DNA from: Agrococcus baldri
GTDB taxonomy: Bacteria > Actinomycetota > Actinomycetes > Actinomycetales > Microbacteriaceae
DNA length: 64,000 nucleotides
Direction: 5' to 3'
NCBI GenBank assembly: GCA_007988785.1
Contig: BJUU01000009.1
Coordinates: 54,318-118,317, forward strand
In this document: positions 9,401 to 20,210 of the stretch, piece after piece
How positions within the stretch are numbered: position 1 is the stretch's first letter
How the letters are laid out: each line of letters starts with the position of its first letter
Notes under the pieces: model-generated
Databases searched by the model: none
Told to the model about the DNA's origin: nothing
Seen by the model: only the letters and a program-made list of their open reading frames with translations
Translations under genes and position numbers: made by a program

Positions 9401-12400
9401 GCCGCGTCGCGGTCACGCCCGGCAGGCTGAGCTCGACGCCCGCGGGCTCCTCGACCGTCAGCATCGTCTGGAAGAGGGGGTGCCTCCCGAGCCTGCGCTC
9501 GGGCGCCATCGCCTCCACGATGCGCTCGAACGGCACCGACTCGTGCTCGATCGCACGGAGCGTGACGTCGCGGGCGCGGTCGACGGCGTCGAAGAGCGAC
9601 GGCGCGTCATCGAGGCGCACCCGCAGGGGCAGCGTGTTCACGAAGAAGCCGACGAGCTCGGCGAGGTCGGGGTCGCCACGGCCCGCGGAGGGCGAGCCGA
9701 TGACGATGTCGTCGCCGGCTCCGACGCGCTGCAGGAAGCCCGCCAGCGCCGCGAGCCAGGCGTGGAAGCCGCTCGCCCGGCGACCGGACGCTGCAGCGTG
9801 GAGCGCATGGGCCGTCGCGGCCGGCACGGTGAACCGCACCCGGCCCGCACGTCGGGCAGCGGTGTCGGGGCGCCGGCCGTCGACGGGCAGCTCGAGCTCG
9901 GTCGGGATGCCCGCGAGCTCGTCGACCCACGCCGCGAGCCCTGCGGCGTGATCGCTCGTGCCGCCGGCACCGAGCGAGGCCTGCATGCGCGCCCAGTCGG
10001 CGTACTGCACCTCCAGCGGCCGCTGCAGGCGGGTCGCGCCGCCCGCTCGGGCGGCATAGGCCGTCGCGAGGTCGCGCACCAGCGGAGCGAGCGACGCGCC
10101 GTCGGTCGCGATGTGGTGGATCACGAGCTCGAGGCGCCACGCATCCTCACCGGTCGCGATGAGCGCGGCGCGCACCGGCAGCTCGGACGCGAGGTCGAAG
10201 CCGCGCGTGAGGTCGATGGGCGCGTCGCCCGCGATGCCGGCGCTCGGCTCGTGGATCTGCTGCACCGGCCGGCCGTCGACCTCCGGATAGGTGGTGCGCA
10301 GCACCTCGTGGCGCTCGACGAGGTCGTCGACGGCGCCGCGGAGGGCAGCGGTGTCGAGCTCGCCCTCGAGGGCTGCCTGCAGCACGACCGAGTACTCGGC
10401 GGAGGTCGGCTCGAGCCTGTTGAGGAACCACAGGCGCGCCTGGTTCGGCGACAGCGGCAGCGGCTCGTCGTCGCGCCGGGGGTGCTCTGCCGCCCATGCG
10501 CGCAGCGCGGGCGCAGCGCCGGCCGCAGCATCCAGCGGCGCCTCGTCCGCCGCTCCTGCCGCGCGCAGCAGCGCGGCAGGGGTCGGCGACTCGAACACGG
10601 CGCGCAGGGGGGGCAGCACGATCCCGAGCTCGTCGCGCAGGCGGCCCATGAGGCTCACCGCGAGCAGCGAATGGCCGCCGAGCGCGAAGAAGTCGTCGTC
10701 GAGCCCGACGTCGTCGACGCCCAGCACCTCGCCGACGATGCTGCAGACGGCGCGCTCGGCATCGGTCTGCGGCTGTCGCGAGCCGGCGGTGCCCGCGGGC
10801 TCGGGCAGGGCCGCGGCGTCGACCTTGCCGTTCGGCGTCAGCGGCACCGCGTCGATCGCGGTGATCACCGCGGGCACCATGTAGGCGGGCAGGAGCTCGG
10901 CAGCGGATGCGCGCACGACGTCGACGTCGACATCCCCCGTCACCCACGCGGCCAGCCGGACGGTCTCCGGGCCACCGGGTGCGATCACGCGCACCACCGC
11001 GGCGCCGACGCCGGGTGCGCTCTCGAGCGCTCGCTCGACGTCGCCCATCTCGATGCGGTAGCCGCGCAGCTTCACCTGGTCGTCGTCGCGTCGCAGGAAC
11101 TCGAGGCTGCCGTCGGCAGCGCGGCGGACGATGTCGCCGGTGCGGTACATGCGGGTGCCGTCGCCGTGCGGGTCAGCCACGAAGCGGTCGGCGGTCTCGG
11201 CTGCTCGTCCGCGGTAGCCGTGCGCGAGCGAGGCGCCGGAGAGGTAGAGCTCTCCTTCGACACCGGGAGGCACGGGCTGCAGGAAGCGGTCGAGCACGCG
11301 AGCGCTCGTGTTCGCGACCGGCGCGCCGATCACGACGCGGCCGGGAGCCGCGATGCGGGCGACCACGGCGTCGACGGTGCTCTCGCTGGGCCCGTACAGG
11401 TTCCAGGCGTCGATGCCGTCCGCGACGGCCAGGCGATCCCACAGCCGCTGCGGCACCGCCTCGCCGCCGAGTGCGAGCGTGAGGGCGCTGCCGCGCTCGC
11501 CGACCGCTTCGAGCAGGCCGACGGCGACCAGCTGCTGCGCGTAGGAGGGCGTCGTCTCGACCACGTCGATGCCGCGCTCGACGATCGCCCGCACCACGGC
11601 CTCGCCGTCGATGCGCGTCGCCTCGTCCGCGATCTCGAGCGCCGTGCCGGCCGCGAGCCACAGGATCGGATCCCACGCGGCGTCGAAGCCCAGGCCGGAG
11701 AGGTGCAGCATGCGCGGCGAGCCGGCGACCCGGTCGCGGACCTGCGCGATCATCGCGTCCTCGTGCTGCGCGAGCACGTTCGCGAGCGCGGCGTGCGAGA
11801 CCTGCACGCCCTTCGGCGCCCCGGTGGTGCCGGATGTGTAGACCAGGTAGGCGGCGTCGTCCGGCTTCGGCCCCGTCGGCACCGCAGCGGCCCGGTCGAT
11901 CAGGTCGACGGGATCGACGACCGCTGCACCGGCGTTGACGCCGGCGCCGAGGCCCGCGGCGATCGCACGGAGCCGCGCTGCGTCGAGGCCCACCACGAGC
12001 TCGGCGTGCGCGCCCTCGAGGATCCGCGCGATGCGCGCGTCCGGGTACGCGATGTCGATGGGCACGGCGACCGCGCCGGCGCGCAGCGCGGCGAGCACGA
12101 CCACGACGGCGTCGGCGATGCGCGGCAGCGCCACGGCGACGCGTGCGCCCCGCTCGACGCCGCGTGCCGCCATCCCCGCCGCGAGCGCATCCACCCGATC
12201 GACGAGCTGGGCGAACGACAGCGTGCCGCTCTCGTCGACGATCGCATCCGCCGCCGGCATCCGCTCGGCGGTCGCGCGCAGCGCGTCGAGCACCGTGCCC
12301 GCCGCCGGCAGCGCGCGACCCGCTGCGACGCGCTCGAGCCATGCCGCCGTCTCGGCGTCCACGGAGGGGATGTCCGAGACGCGGCGGTGCGGTGCCGCCA

Positions 12401-15400
12401 GCAGCGCGTCGAGCACCCGCCCGAGTGCATCGCGCATCCGCACCACCGTCGACTCGTCGAACAGCGCTCGGTCGAAGCCGAGGCTCGCGACGAGCGCACC
12501 GGACTCCCCCTCCGGAGTGGCGACGTCGATGAGCAGGTCGGCCTTCACTCCGGCGCTGGTCGTCTGCGCGGGCACGCGCACCCGCACGTCGCCGAGGTCG
12601 AGCGCTGCCGGCTCGGTGCTCTGCAGCGTGAGCAGCACCTGGAACAGCGGGTGGCGATCGGCGACGCGGTCGGGCCGCATCGCGTCGACGACCGCGTCGA
12701 ACGGCACGTCCTGGTGCGCGTACGCCTCGGTGTTGCTGGTGCGCACGCGCTCGAGCAGCTCCTCGAGCGTCGGGTCGCCCGCGACGGAGGTACGCAGCAC
12801 GACGGTGTTGACGAAGAATCCGACGAGCTCGTCGAGCTGCGGATCGGTGCGACCGGCGACGGGGGTGCCGAGCACGATGTCGTCGCCGGCGCCCTGCTGC
12901 TCGAGCATCGCCACGACGGCGGCGTGCAGCACGATGAACAGGCTCGTCCTGTGCTCGGCCGCGAGCGCACGGAGTGCCGCGTGGCGCGGGGCGTCGAGCT
13001 CCAGGCGCACCTCGCCGACTCCGGTGTGCGCCGGATCCTGCGGGTCCGCGGTGCCGCGAGCCCGATCGCGCGGGAGGGCGATCTCCTCGGGCGCGTCGGC
13101 GAGCGCGGCACGCCAGTGCGCGAGCTGCGCGGCGAGCTCGCTGCTGGCGTCATCCGGGTCGCCGAGGTGCTCGCGCTGCCAGAGCGCGAAGTCGGCGTAG
13201 TCGACCGGCAGCGGAGCCGGCTCGGGCTGCGCGCCGGCGGCACGAGCGCGGTAGGCGTCGCCGAGGTCGCGCGCGAACGGCGCGAGCGACCAGCCGTCGC
13301 CGGCGATGTGGTGCATCGTGGCCACGAGCACGTGCTGCGCACCGCCCGTGCGCAGCAGCATGGCGCGCAACGGCGCCTCGGTCGTGACGTCGAAGGGGCG
13401 CGCGGCCTCATCGCGCACGACGGCCTCGAGCCGATCGGCCGGCACGTCGACGGCGACGAGCTCCGGCAGCGCCGCATCGCCCTCGAGCACGCGCTGCACG
13501 GGCTCGCCGTCGACGAGCGGCACGATGGTGCGCAGCGGCTCGTGGCGACGTGCGACATCGCGGAGCGCCTCGCGCAGCGCCGCCTCGTCGAGCGCCCCGT
13601 CGAGGTGCAGCACGATCGGGATGTTGTAGGCGGCAGAGTCCGGCTCCAACCGGTTGAGGAACCACAGGCGGCGCTGCGCGAGCGAGACGGGCAGCGGATC
13701 CGGGCGCGGCGTGCGCTCGAGGCGCGGGCGACGCTCCCCGCCGCCTGCCTCTCCGACGCGGGCGGCGAGCGCCGTGCCGGTCGGATGCTCGAAGACGTCG
13801 CGGACGCTCACCCTCGTCTCCAGCCGCTCCGACAGCAAGGCGGCGAGCCGCGTCGCCAGCAGCGAGTGGCCACCGGCGGCGAAGAAGTCCTCGTCGACGC
13901 CCACGCCGTCGACGCCGAGGACCTCGGCGAAGGCCTCGACCACGATGCGCTCCGTGCGCGAGCGCGGCCGCTGCGCGGGATCTGCCGCGCTCCGCTCCGG
14001 TGTCGGCAGCGCCCGGCGATCGAGCTTGCCGTTGGCAGTCATGGGCATCTCGTCGAGCGCGATGACCGTCGACGGCACCATGTACTCCGGCAGGCTCGTG
14101 CGCAGCGACTCGCGCACGGCAGCGCCGAGCCCCGCCGCGGTGCCCGTGCCGGAGACATAGCCGACGATGCGTGCTGCAGCGCCCTCGCCGTGCACCACGA
14201 CGGCCGCACGTGCGACGCCCCGCTCGCGTCGCATCGCCGCCTCGACCTCCGCCAGCTCGACGCGGTATCCGCGGATCTTCACCTGGTCGTCGATCCTGCC
14301 GATGAAGCGCAGCGAGCCGTCGCGACGTCGTCGCACGACGTCCCCGGTGCGGTACATGCGCGAGCCGTCGTCGGCGAAGGGGTCGGCGACGAAGCTCTCA
14401 GCGGTCAGCCCGGGCTGCCCGATGTACCCGCGGGCGACGTTCGTGCCCGCGAGGTAGAGCTCCCCCACCGCCCGTGCGGGCACGGGGGTGAGGCTCGCAT
14501 CCAGGATGTAGTGGCGGCTGTTGCGCACGGAGGAGCCGATGTGGGGCTGCGCGCCCTGCACGATCTCGGCGACGAGGCTGTCGACGGTCGTCTCCGTCGG
14601 GCCGTAGAGGTTCACGGCGCGCAGGTCGTCGCGCGCGGCGAGCGCATCCCACAGCGCCGGGCCGACGGCCTCGCCGCCGAGCGCGATCTCGCTCGGGTGC
14701 GGCTCGGCCTCCAGCAGGCCGGCGGCGAGCAGCGCCTCGGCGAAGGAGGGCGTGGTCTCGATCGCATCGATGCCGCGCGACTGCAGGTGCGCGACGAGCC
14801 GCTCGGGGTCGCGCCGGGTGTCGTCGTCGATCATGTGGAGCTCGTGGCCCGCGAAGAGCCACAGCAGCGGATCCCACGCGGCATCGAAGGACAGCCCTGC
14901 GGTGTGCGCGACGCGCAGCGGTCGGCCGAGCCGCTCGGCAGCGGGCGCGAAGAGGTGCTCGCGATGGTGCTGGAAGAGGTTGCGCAGCGCGACGCCGTCG
15001 ACGCCGACGCCCTTCGGGCGACCGGTGCTGCCGGAGGTGAACACGACGTAGGCGAGGTCGTCGGAGGCGCGGCGCGGGAGCGCGGCAGGATCGCTCGTCG
15101 CGCGCTGCCAGGTGCAGGTGTCGGCGTCGACCGCGAGGGTCGGCACGCTCCAGCGCGCGCCGGCGGCGCGGTCGCGCTCCAGCTGACCCGTGCTGGTGAG
15201 CAGCAGCAGCGGCGCGGCATCCTCGATCATGCCCGCGACCCTCCCGCTCGGGTACTCGGGGTCGAGCGGCACGTAGGCGCCGCCCGAGCGCAGCACGGCG
15301 AGCACGAGCATCGGCAGCAGCCGGCTGCGCTCGATGCGCACCGCGACCCGGGCGCCCGCGCCGACGCCCTGGGCCACGAGGTGGTGAGCGAGCCGCGTCG

Positions 15401-16931
15401 CCTGCGCATCGAGCTCGGCGAACGTCAGCTCGCCGTCGGCGGCGACCACCGCCGTCGCCGCGGCGCGCTCGCGCGCTGCGACGGCGAAGGCGTCGAGGAT
15501 CGTCTCGGTCGCGAGCCGCTCGCGCCCGCCCTCGCCGAGCGCGAGCATCGCCGCAGCCTCCGAGTCGTCGACAACCCGCGCGTCGACGACGGCGGCGGAG
15601 CCGTCCTCGAGCGCCTCGTCGATGAGCGCGAGCATGCGCCCCAGGTGCTCGCGCAGGGTCTCGACCGAGTGCGCGTCGGCGTCCCCCTCGAGCTGCACAC
15701 GGGCATCCGCTGCATCGCTGTAGAGCCCGGAGACGACGACCGACAGGTCGTGCACCGGCCCGGTGGAGAGGATCTCGATCTCGCCCTCGGCCGCACCGAA
15801 GCGGATGGCGTCGATGACGGGCAGCAGGTTCACCGACGGCCCGGCATGCGCGGGCGCGCCCTCGATGCGCTCGACGCGGAAGCGCTGCGCACGGACGGCG
15901 CCCCGCACCACCTCGCCCGCATGCGCGATGACCGCGTCGACGCTGGCTGCCGGGTCGACGTCGATGCGCAGCGGCAGGATGCTCGAGAGCATCGAGGGCG
16001 TCGTCTTCGCCACCCTCCCGCGACGGGCCGTCACGGGCAGCCCGAGGGAGACGCGCCGCTCGCCGGTGATCTTCGACAGGTAGAGCGCGAGCACGCCCAC
16101 CACGGTCTTCGGCAGGTCGCGCTCGAGCGCAGCCAGCCGCGCGGCGCGCGCCTCGCCGAGCACGGCGGAGGCCCGCACGACGCGGCGTGCCACCGCGCCG
16201 GTCGAGCCCTCGAGGCCGACGACGGGTGCGTCCTCCGCGAGCACCATCCGCCAGTGGGCCTCGTCGGCGGCGCGCTGCGGCGAGCCCTCGTACTCCTCGA
16301 TCGAGCCCCTGAGCTCGGCGAGCGAGGGCAGCGGAGAGGGGATGCGCGCCGCGATGCGGGCGAGCGGCGCGGCGGCGAGGCGCTGCAGCCGCCGGGGGAT
16401 GCGCCGCGCGAGCCGGGTGTGGAGGGCGGCGAGGTATCGCAGGGCGATGACGGCCGAGTAGCCGTCGAGCACGATGTGGTGGACGCGCTGGAAGAAGGTG
16501 GCGCGGTCATCGGCGAACCGGAACAGGATCGCCCCGAAGAGCTCGTCTCCCTGCAGATCGCGCGGCGTGGCCATCTCGGCCTCCACGCGCGCCCGTGCGA
16601 GCGCCTCGGCCTCCGCCCGGTCGAGATGCCGGAGGTCGACGACCTCGAGCAGGTCGTCGGCCGGCCGCGGCCGCGCGAGCACGGCGTAGGGCCCGTCGGG
16701 GTCGTCGCGGAATCGCAGGCTGAGCGCGTCGAGGTCGGCGACCGTCTTCGTCAGGGCGACGCGCAGGATCGCGGGCTCGAGCGGCCCGAGCAGGTGCAGC
16801 TGCTGCCCGATCTGGTAGGTCGGGTTGTCGGCGTCGAGCTGCTGGGCGTACCAGATGCCGCGCTGGGCATCGGTGAGCGGGATGCGCTCGCGATCGGTGG
16901 TTCGGGCGGTGTCCTGCGGTGCGGTCGTCAC
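6462..16931 (-). CDS. Three-module non-ribosomal peptide synthetase with terminal thioesterase
   Basis: 3489 residues, order C-A-PCP-C-A-PCP-C-A-PCP-TE. C domains have intact HHxxxDG at 151-157, 1207-1213 and 2272-2278. A domains span about 478-975, 1545-2040 and 2598-3105, with A3 motifs near 631, 1699 and 2751 and the catalytic Lys of NGK at 969, 2036 and 3099. PCP serines in GGHS are 1023, 2088 and 3152. The TE has GYSFGG (Ser3287), Asp3314 and His3435. No epimerisation, methylation or heterocyclisation domain is visible. The first C domain resembles the EntF starter C (QRVHH, then a late GPVHDL), suggesting the first residue is N-acylated. By hand alignment to GrsA the ten-residue codes are DAWEAGLVDK for A1 and A2 and DAMELGLVDK for A3; a one-residue gap makes position 239 uncertain. 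Glu278 and Asp331 could suit a basic side chain (inference). GTG start with AGGAG 5 bases upstream. Product unknown. Confidence 0.95.
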   Translation of the reverse strand: MTTAPQDTARTTDRERIPLTDAQRGIWYAQQLDADNPTYQIGQQLHLLGPLEPAILRVALTKTVADLDALSLRFRDDPDGPYAVLARPRPADDLLEVVDLRHLDRAEAEALARARVEAEMATPRDLQGDELFGAILFRFADDRATFFQRVHHIVLDGYSAVIALRYLAALHTRLARRIPRRLQRLAAAPLARIAARIPSPLPSLAELRGSIEEYEGSPQRAADEAHWRMVLAEDAPVVGLEGSTGAVARRVVRASAVLGEARAARLAALERDLPKTVVGVLALYLSKITGERRVSLGLPVTARRGRVAKTTPSMLSSILPLRIDVDPAASVDAVIAHAGEVVRGAVRAQRFRVERIEGAPAHAGPSVNLLPVIDAIRFGAAEGEIEILSTGPVHDLSVVVSGLYSDAADARVQLEGDADAHSVETLREHLGRMLALIDEALEDGSAAVVDARVVDDSEAAAMLALGEGGRERLATETILDAFAVAARERAAATAVVAADGELTFAELDAQATRLAHHLVAQGVGAGARVAVRIERSRLLPMLVLAVLRSGGAYVPLDPEYPSGRVAGMIEDAAPLLLLTSTGQLERDRAAGARWSVPTLAVDADTCTWQRATSDPAALPRRASDDLAYVVFTSGSTGRPKGVGVDGVALRNLFQHHREHLFAPAAERLGRPLRVAHTAGLSFDAAWDPLLWLFAGHELHMIDDDTRRDPERLVAHLQSRGIDAIETTPSFAEALLAAGLLEAEPHPSEIALGGEAVGPALWDALAARDDLRAVNLYGPTETTVDSLVAEIVQGAQPHIGSSVRNSRHYILDASLTPVPARAVGELYLAGTNVARGYIGQPGLTAESFVADPFADDGSRMYRTGDVVRRRRDGSLRFIGRIDDQVKIRGYRVELAEVEAAMRRERGVARAAVVVHGEGAAARIVGYVSGTGTAAGLGAAVRESLRTSLPEYMVPSTVIALDEMPMTANGKLDRRALPTPERSAADPAQRPRSRTERIVVEAFAEVLGVDGVGVDEDFFAAGGHSLLATRLAALLSERLETRVSVRDVFEHPTGTALAARVGEAGGGERRPRLERTPRPDPLPVSLAQRRLWFLNRLEPDSAAYNIPIVLHLDGALDEAALREALRDVARRHEPLRTIVPLVDGEPVQRVLEGDAALPELVAVDVPADRLEAVVRDEAARPFDVTTEAPLRAMLLRTGGAQHVLVATMHHIAGDGWSLAPFARDLGDAYRARAAGAQPEPAPLPVDYADFALWQREHLGDPDDASSELAAQLAHWRAALADAPEEIALPRDRARGTADPQDPAHTGVGEVRLELDAPRHAALRALAAEHRTSLFIVLHAAVVAMLEQQGAGDDIVLGTPVAGRTDPQLDELVGFFVNTVVLRTSVAGDPTLEELLERVRTSNTEAYAHQDVPFDAVVDAMRPDRVADRHPLFQVLLTLQSTEPAALDLGDVRVRVPAQTTSAGVKADLLIDVATPEGESGALVASLGFDRALFDESTVVRMRDALGRVLDALLAAPHRRVSDIPSVDAETAAWLERVAAGRALPAAGTVLDALRATAERMPAADAIVDESGTLSFAQLVDRVDALAAGMAARGVERGARVAVALPRIADAVVVVLAALRAGAVAVPIDIAYPDARIARILEGAHAELVVGLDAARLRAIAAGLGAGVNAGAAVVDPVDLIDRAAAVPTGPKPDDAAYLVYTSGTTGAPKGVQVSHAALANVLAQHEDAMIAQVRDRVAGSPRMLHLSGLGFDAAWDPILWLAAGTALEIADEATRIDGEAVVRAIVERGIDVVETTPSYAQQLVAVGLLEAVGERGSALTLALGGEAVPQRLWDRLAVADGIDAWNLYGPSESTVDAVVARIAAPGRVVIGAPVANTSARVLDRFLQPVPPGVEGELYLSGASLAHGYRGRAAETADRFVADPHGDGTRMYRTGDIVRRAADGSLEFLRRDDDQVKLRGYRIEMGDVERALESAPGVGAAVVRVIAPGGPETVRLAAWVTGDVDVDVVRASAAELLPAYMVPAVITAIDAVPLTPNGKVDAAALPEPAGTAGSRQPQTDAERAVCSIVGEVLGVDDVGLDDDFFALGGHSLLAVSLMGRLRDELGIVLPPLRAVFESPTPAALLRAAGAADEAPLDAAAGAAPALRAWAAEHPRRDDEPLPLSPNQARLWFLNRLEPTSAEYSVVLQAALEGELDTAALRGAVDDLVERHEVLRTTYPEVDGRPVQQIHEPSAGIAGDAPIDLTRGFDLASELPVRAALIATGEDAWRLELVIHHIATDGASLAPLVRDLATAYAARAGGATRLQRPLEVQYADWARMQASLGAGGTSDHAAGLAAWVDELAGIPTELELPVDGRRPDTAARRAGRVRFTVPAATAHALHAAASGRRASGFHAWLAALAGFLQRVGAGDDIVIGSPSAGRGDPDLAELVGFFVNTLPLRVRLDDAPSLFDAVDRARDVTLRAIEHESVPFERIVEAMAPERRLGRHPLFQTMLTVEEPAGVELSLPGVTATRLEPDATGAAKLDLSFTLRPQPSGEVEGVLEHDAALLSERAAHGLVERWLSFLDAASAEPHRAVRDVPLEPSVGRLPRVGGHAEPEPESVLEALAVSLAARPDSTTLTAGEHALDGAALDARIEAIAAGITAAGVVPGAVVALRLPRSTDTVAGLLAVWRVGAVVAPIDAELPLERVATMLRTAGARLVLHADDEGDDVTAAAADRAGIDAARVMRIDALPAPARDDALRSAQSLDAPAYLIFTSGTTGEPKAVQVPHRALATLLASHRATLMPDAAERRVRMAHTTGVGFDAAMDPILWLAAGHELHIVDDATRRDPDALVALLEDAGIGAWETTPSYVAALAGQTRLAAVLDERPADEPFTMLLGGEPLDTGLWTWLRERSAIDAWNLYGPTEVGVDSLVARVAEWEAPVLGATTGATVGYVLDAALRPAPVGSVGELWLAGAQLAHGYLGRAAATAERFVADPFAADGSRMYRTGDLVVVRDADDAAPAIVSLGRGDDQTKIRGHRVEPGEVEAVLRSAAGVAQAVVRPIGTARGAALGAWIVPAQGTDGEALVDELGALLRERLPDYMVPAAIGVIDAVPLTPNGKVDARALPELRAGGGEGRAAAPGAEAAIAAAFAEVLGVADVRADDSFFALGGHSFVAQPTIRAINDALGSELPVQALFQAPTVAGLAALVDSGGADVAESLRTILPLRREGSGDPVFAVHPASGVAWKFTTFVSRLDTQRPILGVQMPGIAPDEPEPALAATLDELLEAYVEAIRAEQPHGPYTIAGYSFGGRLAHHIAARLQAAGERVALLAILDDYPSQEPALAGVEDEQAMWRRFLDANGARPPQGALDVGRVRETLDAAGSPLADVPEETIERMVRRFRQLGALLDAAPTPVVEGGLHVFASTERVPAGRPGPEAWEAFATGAVTSSPVGARHQDVLGERGMDDIAPVLSRLLRDAPEIVAPNRSAEGSEALMTRSVDDAEPVEDAR

Positions 16932-16948
16932 GTGCGCTCCTCGATGGA

Positions 16949-16972
16949 GGAGCCCCGCCGCGGCGGGGCTCC
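16949..16972. terminator. Perfect 24-base palindrome between the 37-residue peptide gene and the NRPS
   Basis: Arms GGAGCCCCGCCG and CGGCGGGGCTCC abut with no extra loop, giving up to 12 G+C-rich pairs. It lies 29 bases after the peptide stop and 7 bases before the AGGAG of the NRPS. No T-run follows. It could partially terminate transcription, protect the 3' end of a processed peptide mRNA, or tune NRPS translation. Confidence 0.7.
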
Positions 16973-17001
16973 CGATCCTGGTCGTCGGTGGACGGGCCGT
17001 G

Positions 17002-17115
17002 CTACTGGAACTGGCCGATCTGCAGGGCGTTGAGGATGCCGCCGACGTCGACGAGCGGACCGGAGATGAGCGGACCGGTGATGAGTGCGAGGGTCGAGAG
17101 GATCGAGGTGAACAT
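17002..17115 (-). CDS. 37-residue hydrophobic peptide leading the NRPS operon
   Basis: ATG at 17115 follows a near-ideal ribosome binding site, GGAAGGAG, 4 bases upstream. The frame runs 37 codons to TAG and has normal high-GC3 codon use. The peptide starts MFTSILSTLALITG, has a duplicated Gly-Pro-Leu step (ITGPLISGPLV), then DVGGILNALQIGQFQ. It is almost uncharged (one Asp, no Lys or Arg) and mostly Leu/Ile/Val/Gly, so it could insert in or lie along a membrane. It is not a typical Sec signal (no N-terminal positive charge). I recognise no family. It sits 70 bases before the NRPS on the same strand, with a strong hairpin between. It could be a regulatory or uORF-type leader, a secreted or membrane-active peptide, a product precursor or a small toxin; no option is supported over the others. 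Confidence 0.65.
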   Translation of the reverse strand: MFTSILSTLALITGPLISGPLVDVGGILNALQIGQFQ

Positions 17116-17221
17116 GGCTCTCCTTCCAGAGCGTGGAGGAGCCCTGCACGGGCTCACTAGGGCTTCGGCGCCCTCCCGCGGAAGGTTTGGATCTCGCTCG
17201 GATCCGTCTCGAGCCGGCGGA
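17116..17221 (-). promoter_or_regulatory. Upstream region of the NRPS operon with two dyads
   Basis: This 106-base gap between the thiolase stop and the peptide start must hold the operon's promoter if it has its own. I see no clear TANNNT at leaderless spacing. Two short hairpins are visible: AGGGC/GCCCT arms at 17159-17174, which may end the thiolase transcript, and GAGCCC/GGGCTC arms at 17139-17155, just upstream of the GGAAGGAG site. Confidence 0.4.
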
Positions 17222-18410
<1,189 letters not shown>

Positions 18411-18418
<8 letters not shown>

Positions 18419-19619
18419 GGTGACCTCCCTGGTCGGATCTCGGTTGCTCGTGCAGCAGGCGCGCCCCGCCCACGACCGCGAGCCGCGGCGGCGTGCGCAC
18501 CAGCGCATCCATCGCGTGCTCGGCATCCAGCAGCACCGCATCGGCACGGGCTCCGGGCACCAGGTCGTGCGTCTCGCGGCCGACGAAGCCCGCTGCGTCG
18601 CGCGTGGCGATCTCGACCACGCGCAGCAGCTCCTCATCGTGCACGATCGACGAGGCGCGCGCGAACTGCCGCGCGATCGCGAGCGTGTCGCCGTCGCCGT
18701 ACGGGCTCCACAGGTCGCGGATGCCGTCGGTCCCGAGCCCGAGGCGCACACCGGCCGCGTCGAGCTCGGCGAGCGGCAGCTGCGGCAGGCGCAGGGGCGC
18801 GACGCTCGTGCAGCTGATGCCGAGCTCGCCCATCGTCTGCAGCAGGTCGCGCCTGCGCGGCTGGGGCAGCTGCGCGATGGCGAAGCCGTGCGCGATGTTG
18901 ACGCGGCCGGAGAGGCCGAGCCGCTCGGTGCGCTCGACGATCAGCTCGAGCTGGAAGGCGCCGAGCTCCGCCGGGTCGTGCAGGTGGATGTCGATGCCGA
19001 CGTCGTGGCGCTCGGCGACCGCGAACAGGCCGTCGAGCTGCCCCACCGGGTCGCGGTCGATCGACGCGGGATCGAGCCCGCCGACATGGTCGGCGCCGGC
19101 CGCTGCCGCCTGCTCGAGCAGCTCGAGCACGCCGGGGCGGCGCAGCACGCCGTCCTGCGGGAAGGCCACGATCGTCGCCTCGACCGCGCCCTCGTAGGCG
19201 GCGACGGCCTCCCGCACCGCCTCGATGCCCCGCAGGCCGACGCCGAGGTCGACGTCGACGTGGGTGCGCAGCGCGGTGGTGCCGTGGCGCACGTGCGCGT
19301 CGAGCACGGCGGCGGTGCGCTCGACACTGGGGATCCCGAGCTCGTCGCGACGTGCCCGCTCGTGCCGGATCCGCCCCTCCGTGCCCGGCTCGCCGCCGTA
19401 CCGCTGCCACGGCAGACCCAGCCACGACTTGTCGATGTGCGCGTGCGCGTTGACGATGGTCGGCAGCGCCAGCAGGCCGCGCCCGTCGAGCACGTCCGGC
19501 CCGACCCGGCCAGCCGCCGGCGCGACCGAGGCGATGCGGTCGCCGTCGAACGCGATGTCGACCGCGGGGCCGCCCCAGGGCCGCACGTTCGCGATGCCGG
19601 CGAGGCCGCGCACCCTCAC
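18411..19619 (-). CDS. Amidohydrolase family protein (cytosine deaminase-like)
   Basis: 402 residues. Metal ligands of the amidohydrolase superfamily are in place: HAH at 59-61 in VNAHAHIDKSW, IHLH at 211-214, NIAHG (His244) and GTDG (Asp298). The spacing is close to that of cytosine deaminase CodA (His61, His63, His214, His246, Asp313), so a cytosine/isocytosine or related N-heterocycle deaminase is plausible. The CodA glutamate after HC is not obvious, so the substrate is open. The GTG start makes a GTGA overlap with the EF-G-binding protein gene upstream. Cytoplasmic. Confidence 0.8.
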
Positions 19620-20107
19620 GACCCCCTGGTGGCCCGCTCGACGCGGCCGGTGAAGCGGGTGATGCGCCCCAGCAGCGCCTCGGATCGCGCCGCGACGCGG
19701 TCGGCGGTGACCAGGTGCGGCGGGCCGGTGCGGATGATGTGCGAGCAGTCGAGGGCATCGCAGATGTACGTGCCGATCGAGCTGCCGGTGTCGCCGTCCA
19801 GCCCGGCGAGGCGCGCGCTGAACATGCGCACCTGGGTCGCGGGCTGCGTGGAGTGGCACAGCGAGCACATCGCGGCGATGCCGGGGCGCAGGCCGCCGGG
19901 CGCGCCGCGCACCACCACCCCGATGAGCGCGTCGCCGCGCCAGTGCACGACGTAGCCGAGCCGGCTCGAGCGCGGATCGCGCCAGCCGAGGTACTCGCGC
20001 TCGGCCCAGATCGTCTCGTGCAGGCCGGGCAGCGGCAGCTGCTCGAGCTCCCGCCGGGTCGCGTTGACGAAGCACTCCCGCAGCTCGCCCTCGGTCACCT
20101 CGCGCAT
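19616..20107 (-). CDS. FusB-like elongation factor G-binding protein (FBP domain)
   Basis: 163 residues. The N-terminal half is a helical EF-G-binding region (REVTEGELRECFVN...). The C-terminal half carries the four-Cys treble-clef zinc finger, with CSLC near residue 88 and CDALDC near residue 126. This matches the FBP/FusB family, whose characterised members bind EF-G and release it from stalled ribosomes, giving fusidic acid resistance in staphylococci. In actinobacteria these genes are common and chromosomal, so a housekeeping translation role is more likely than acquired resistance. Start at the ATG 7 bases after TAGCGT. First gene of a unit with the amidohydrolase and thiolase. Confidence 0.8.
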   Translation of the reverse strand: MREVTEGELRECFVNATRRELEQLPLPGLHETIWAEREYLGWRDPRSSRLGYVVHWRGDALIGVVVRGAPGGLRPGIAAMCSLCHSTQPATQVRMFSARLAGLDGDTGSSIGTYICDALDCSHIIRTGPPHLVTADRVAARSEALLGRITRFTGRVERATRGS

Positions 20108-20114
20108 GTGCCCG

Positions 20115-20120
20115 ACGCTA
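20115..20120 (-). promoter_or_regulatory. Leaderless-type promoter of the FBP-amidohydrolase-thiolase unit
   Basis: TAGCGT, then CGGGCAC (7 bases), then ATG at 20107. No Shine-Dalgarno fits in the gap. Confidence 0.65.
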
Positions 20121-20158
20121 TCGGATGCGGTGGCCGGCCCGGGCGAGCCGAGAGGGGT

Positions 20159-20203
20159 TTGCCGCCGTCGGGCTTCCACCCAGGAGAGTCCCGACGGCGG
20201 CAA
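20159..20203 (-). terminator. 14-bp perfect inverted repeat after GAPDH
   Basis: Arms TTGCCGCCGTCGGG (20159-20172) and CCCGACGGCGGCAA (20190-20203) with a 17-base loop, starting 7 bases after the GAPDH stop. There is no T-run, as is common for high-GC actinobacterial terminators. It separates GAPDH from the independently promoted FBP unit. Confidence 0.7.
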
Positions 20204-20210
20204 GTCTGTG

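Noticed and set aside
6627..17033. A 3468-codon open frame on the plus strand opposite the NRPS gene
   Set aside because: It is the mirror of the NRPS codon pattern in 73% G+C DNA. Its translation is Arg/Ala/Gly/Asp-rich with no domain, while the minus strand encodes intact C, A, PCP and TE motifs throughout.
17116..17221. Iron box upstream of the NRPS operon
   Set aside because: I looked for AGGT/ACCT half-sites in the 106-base gap and found none in the right arrangement.
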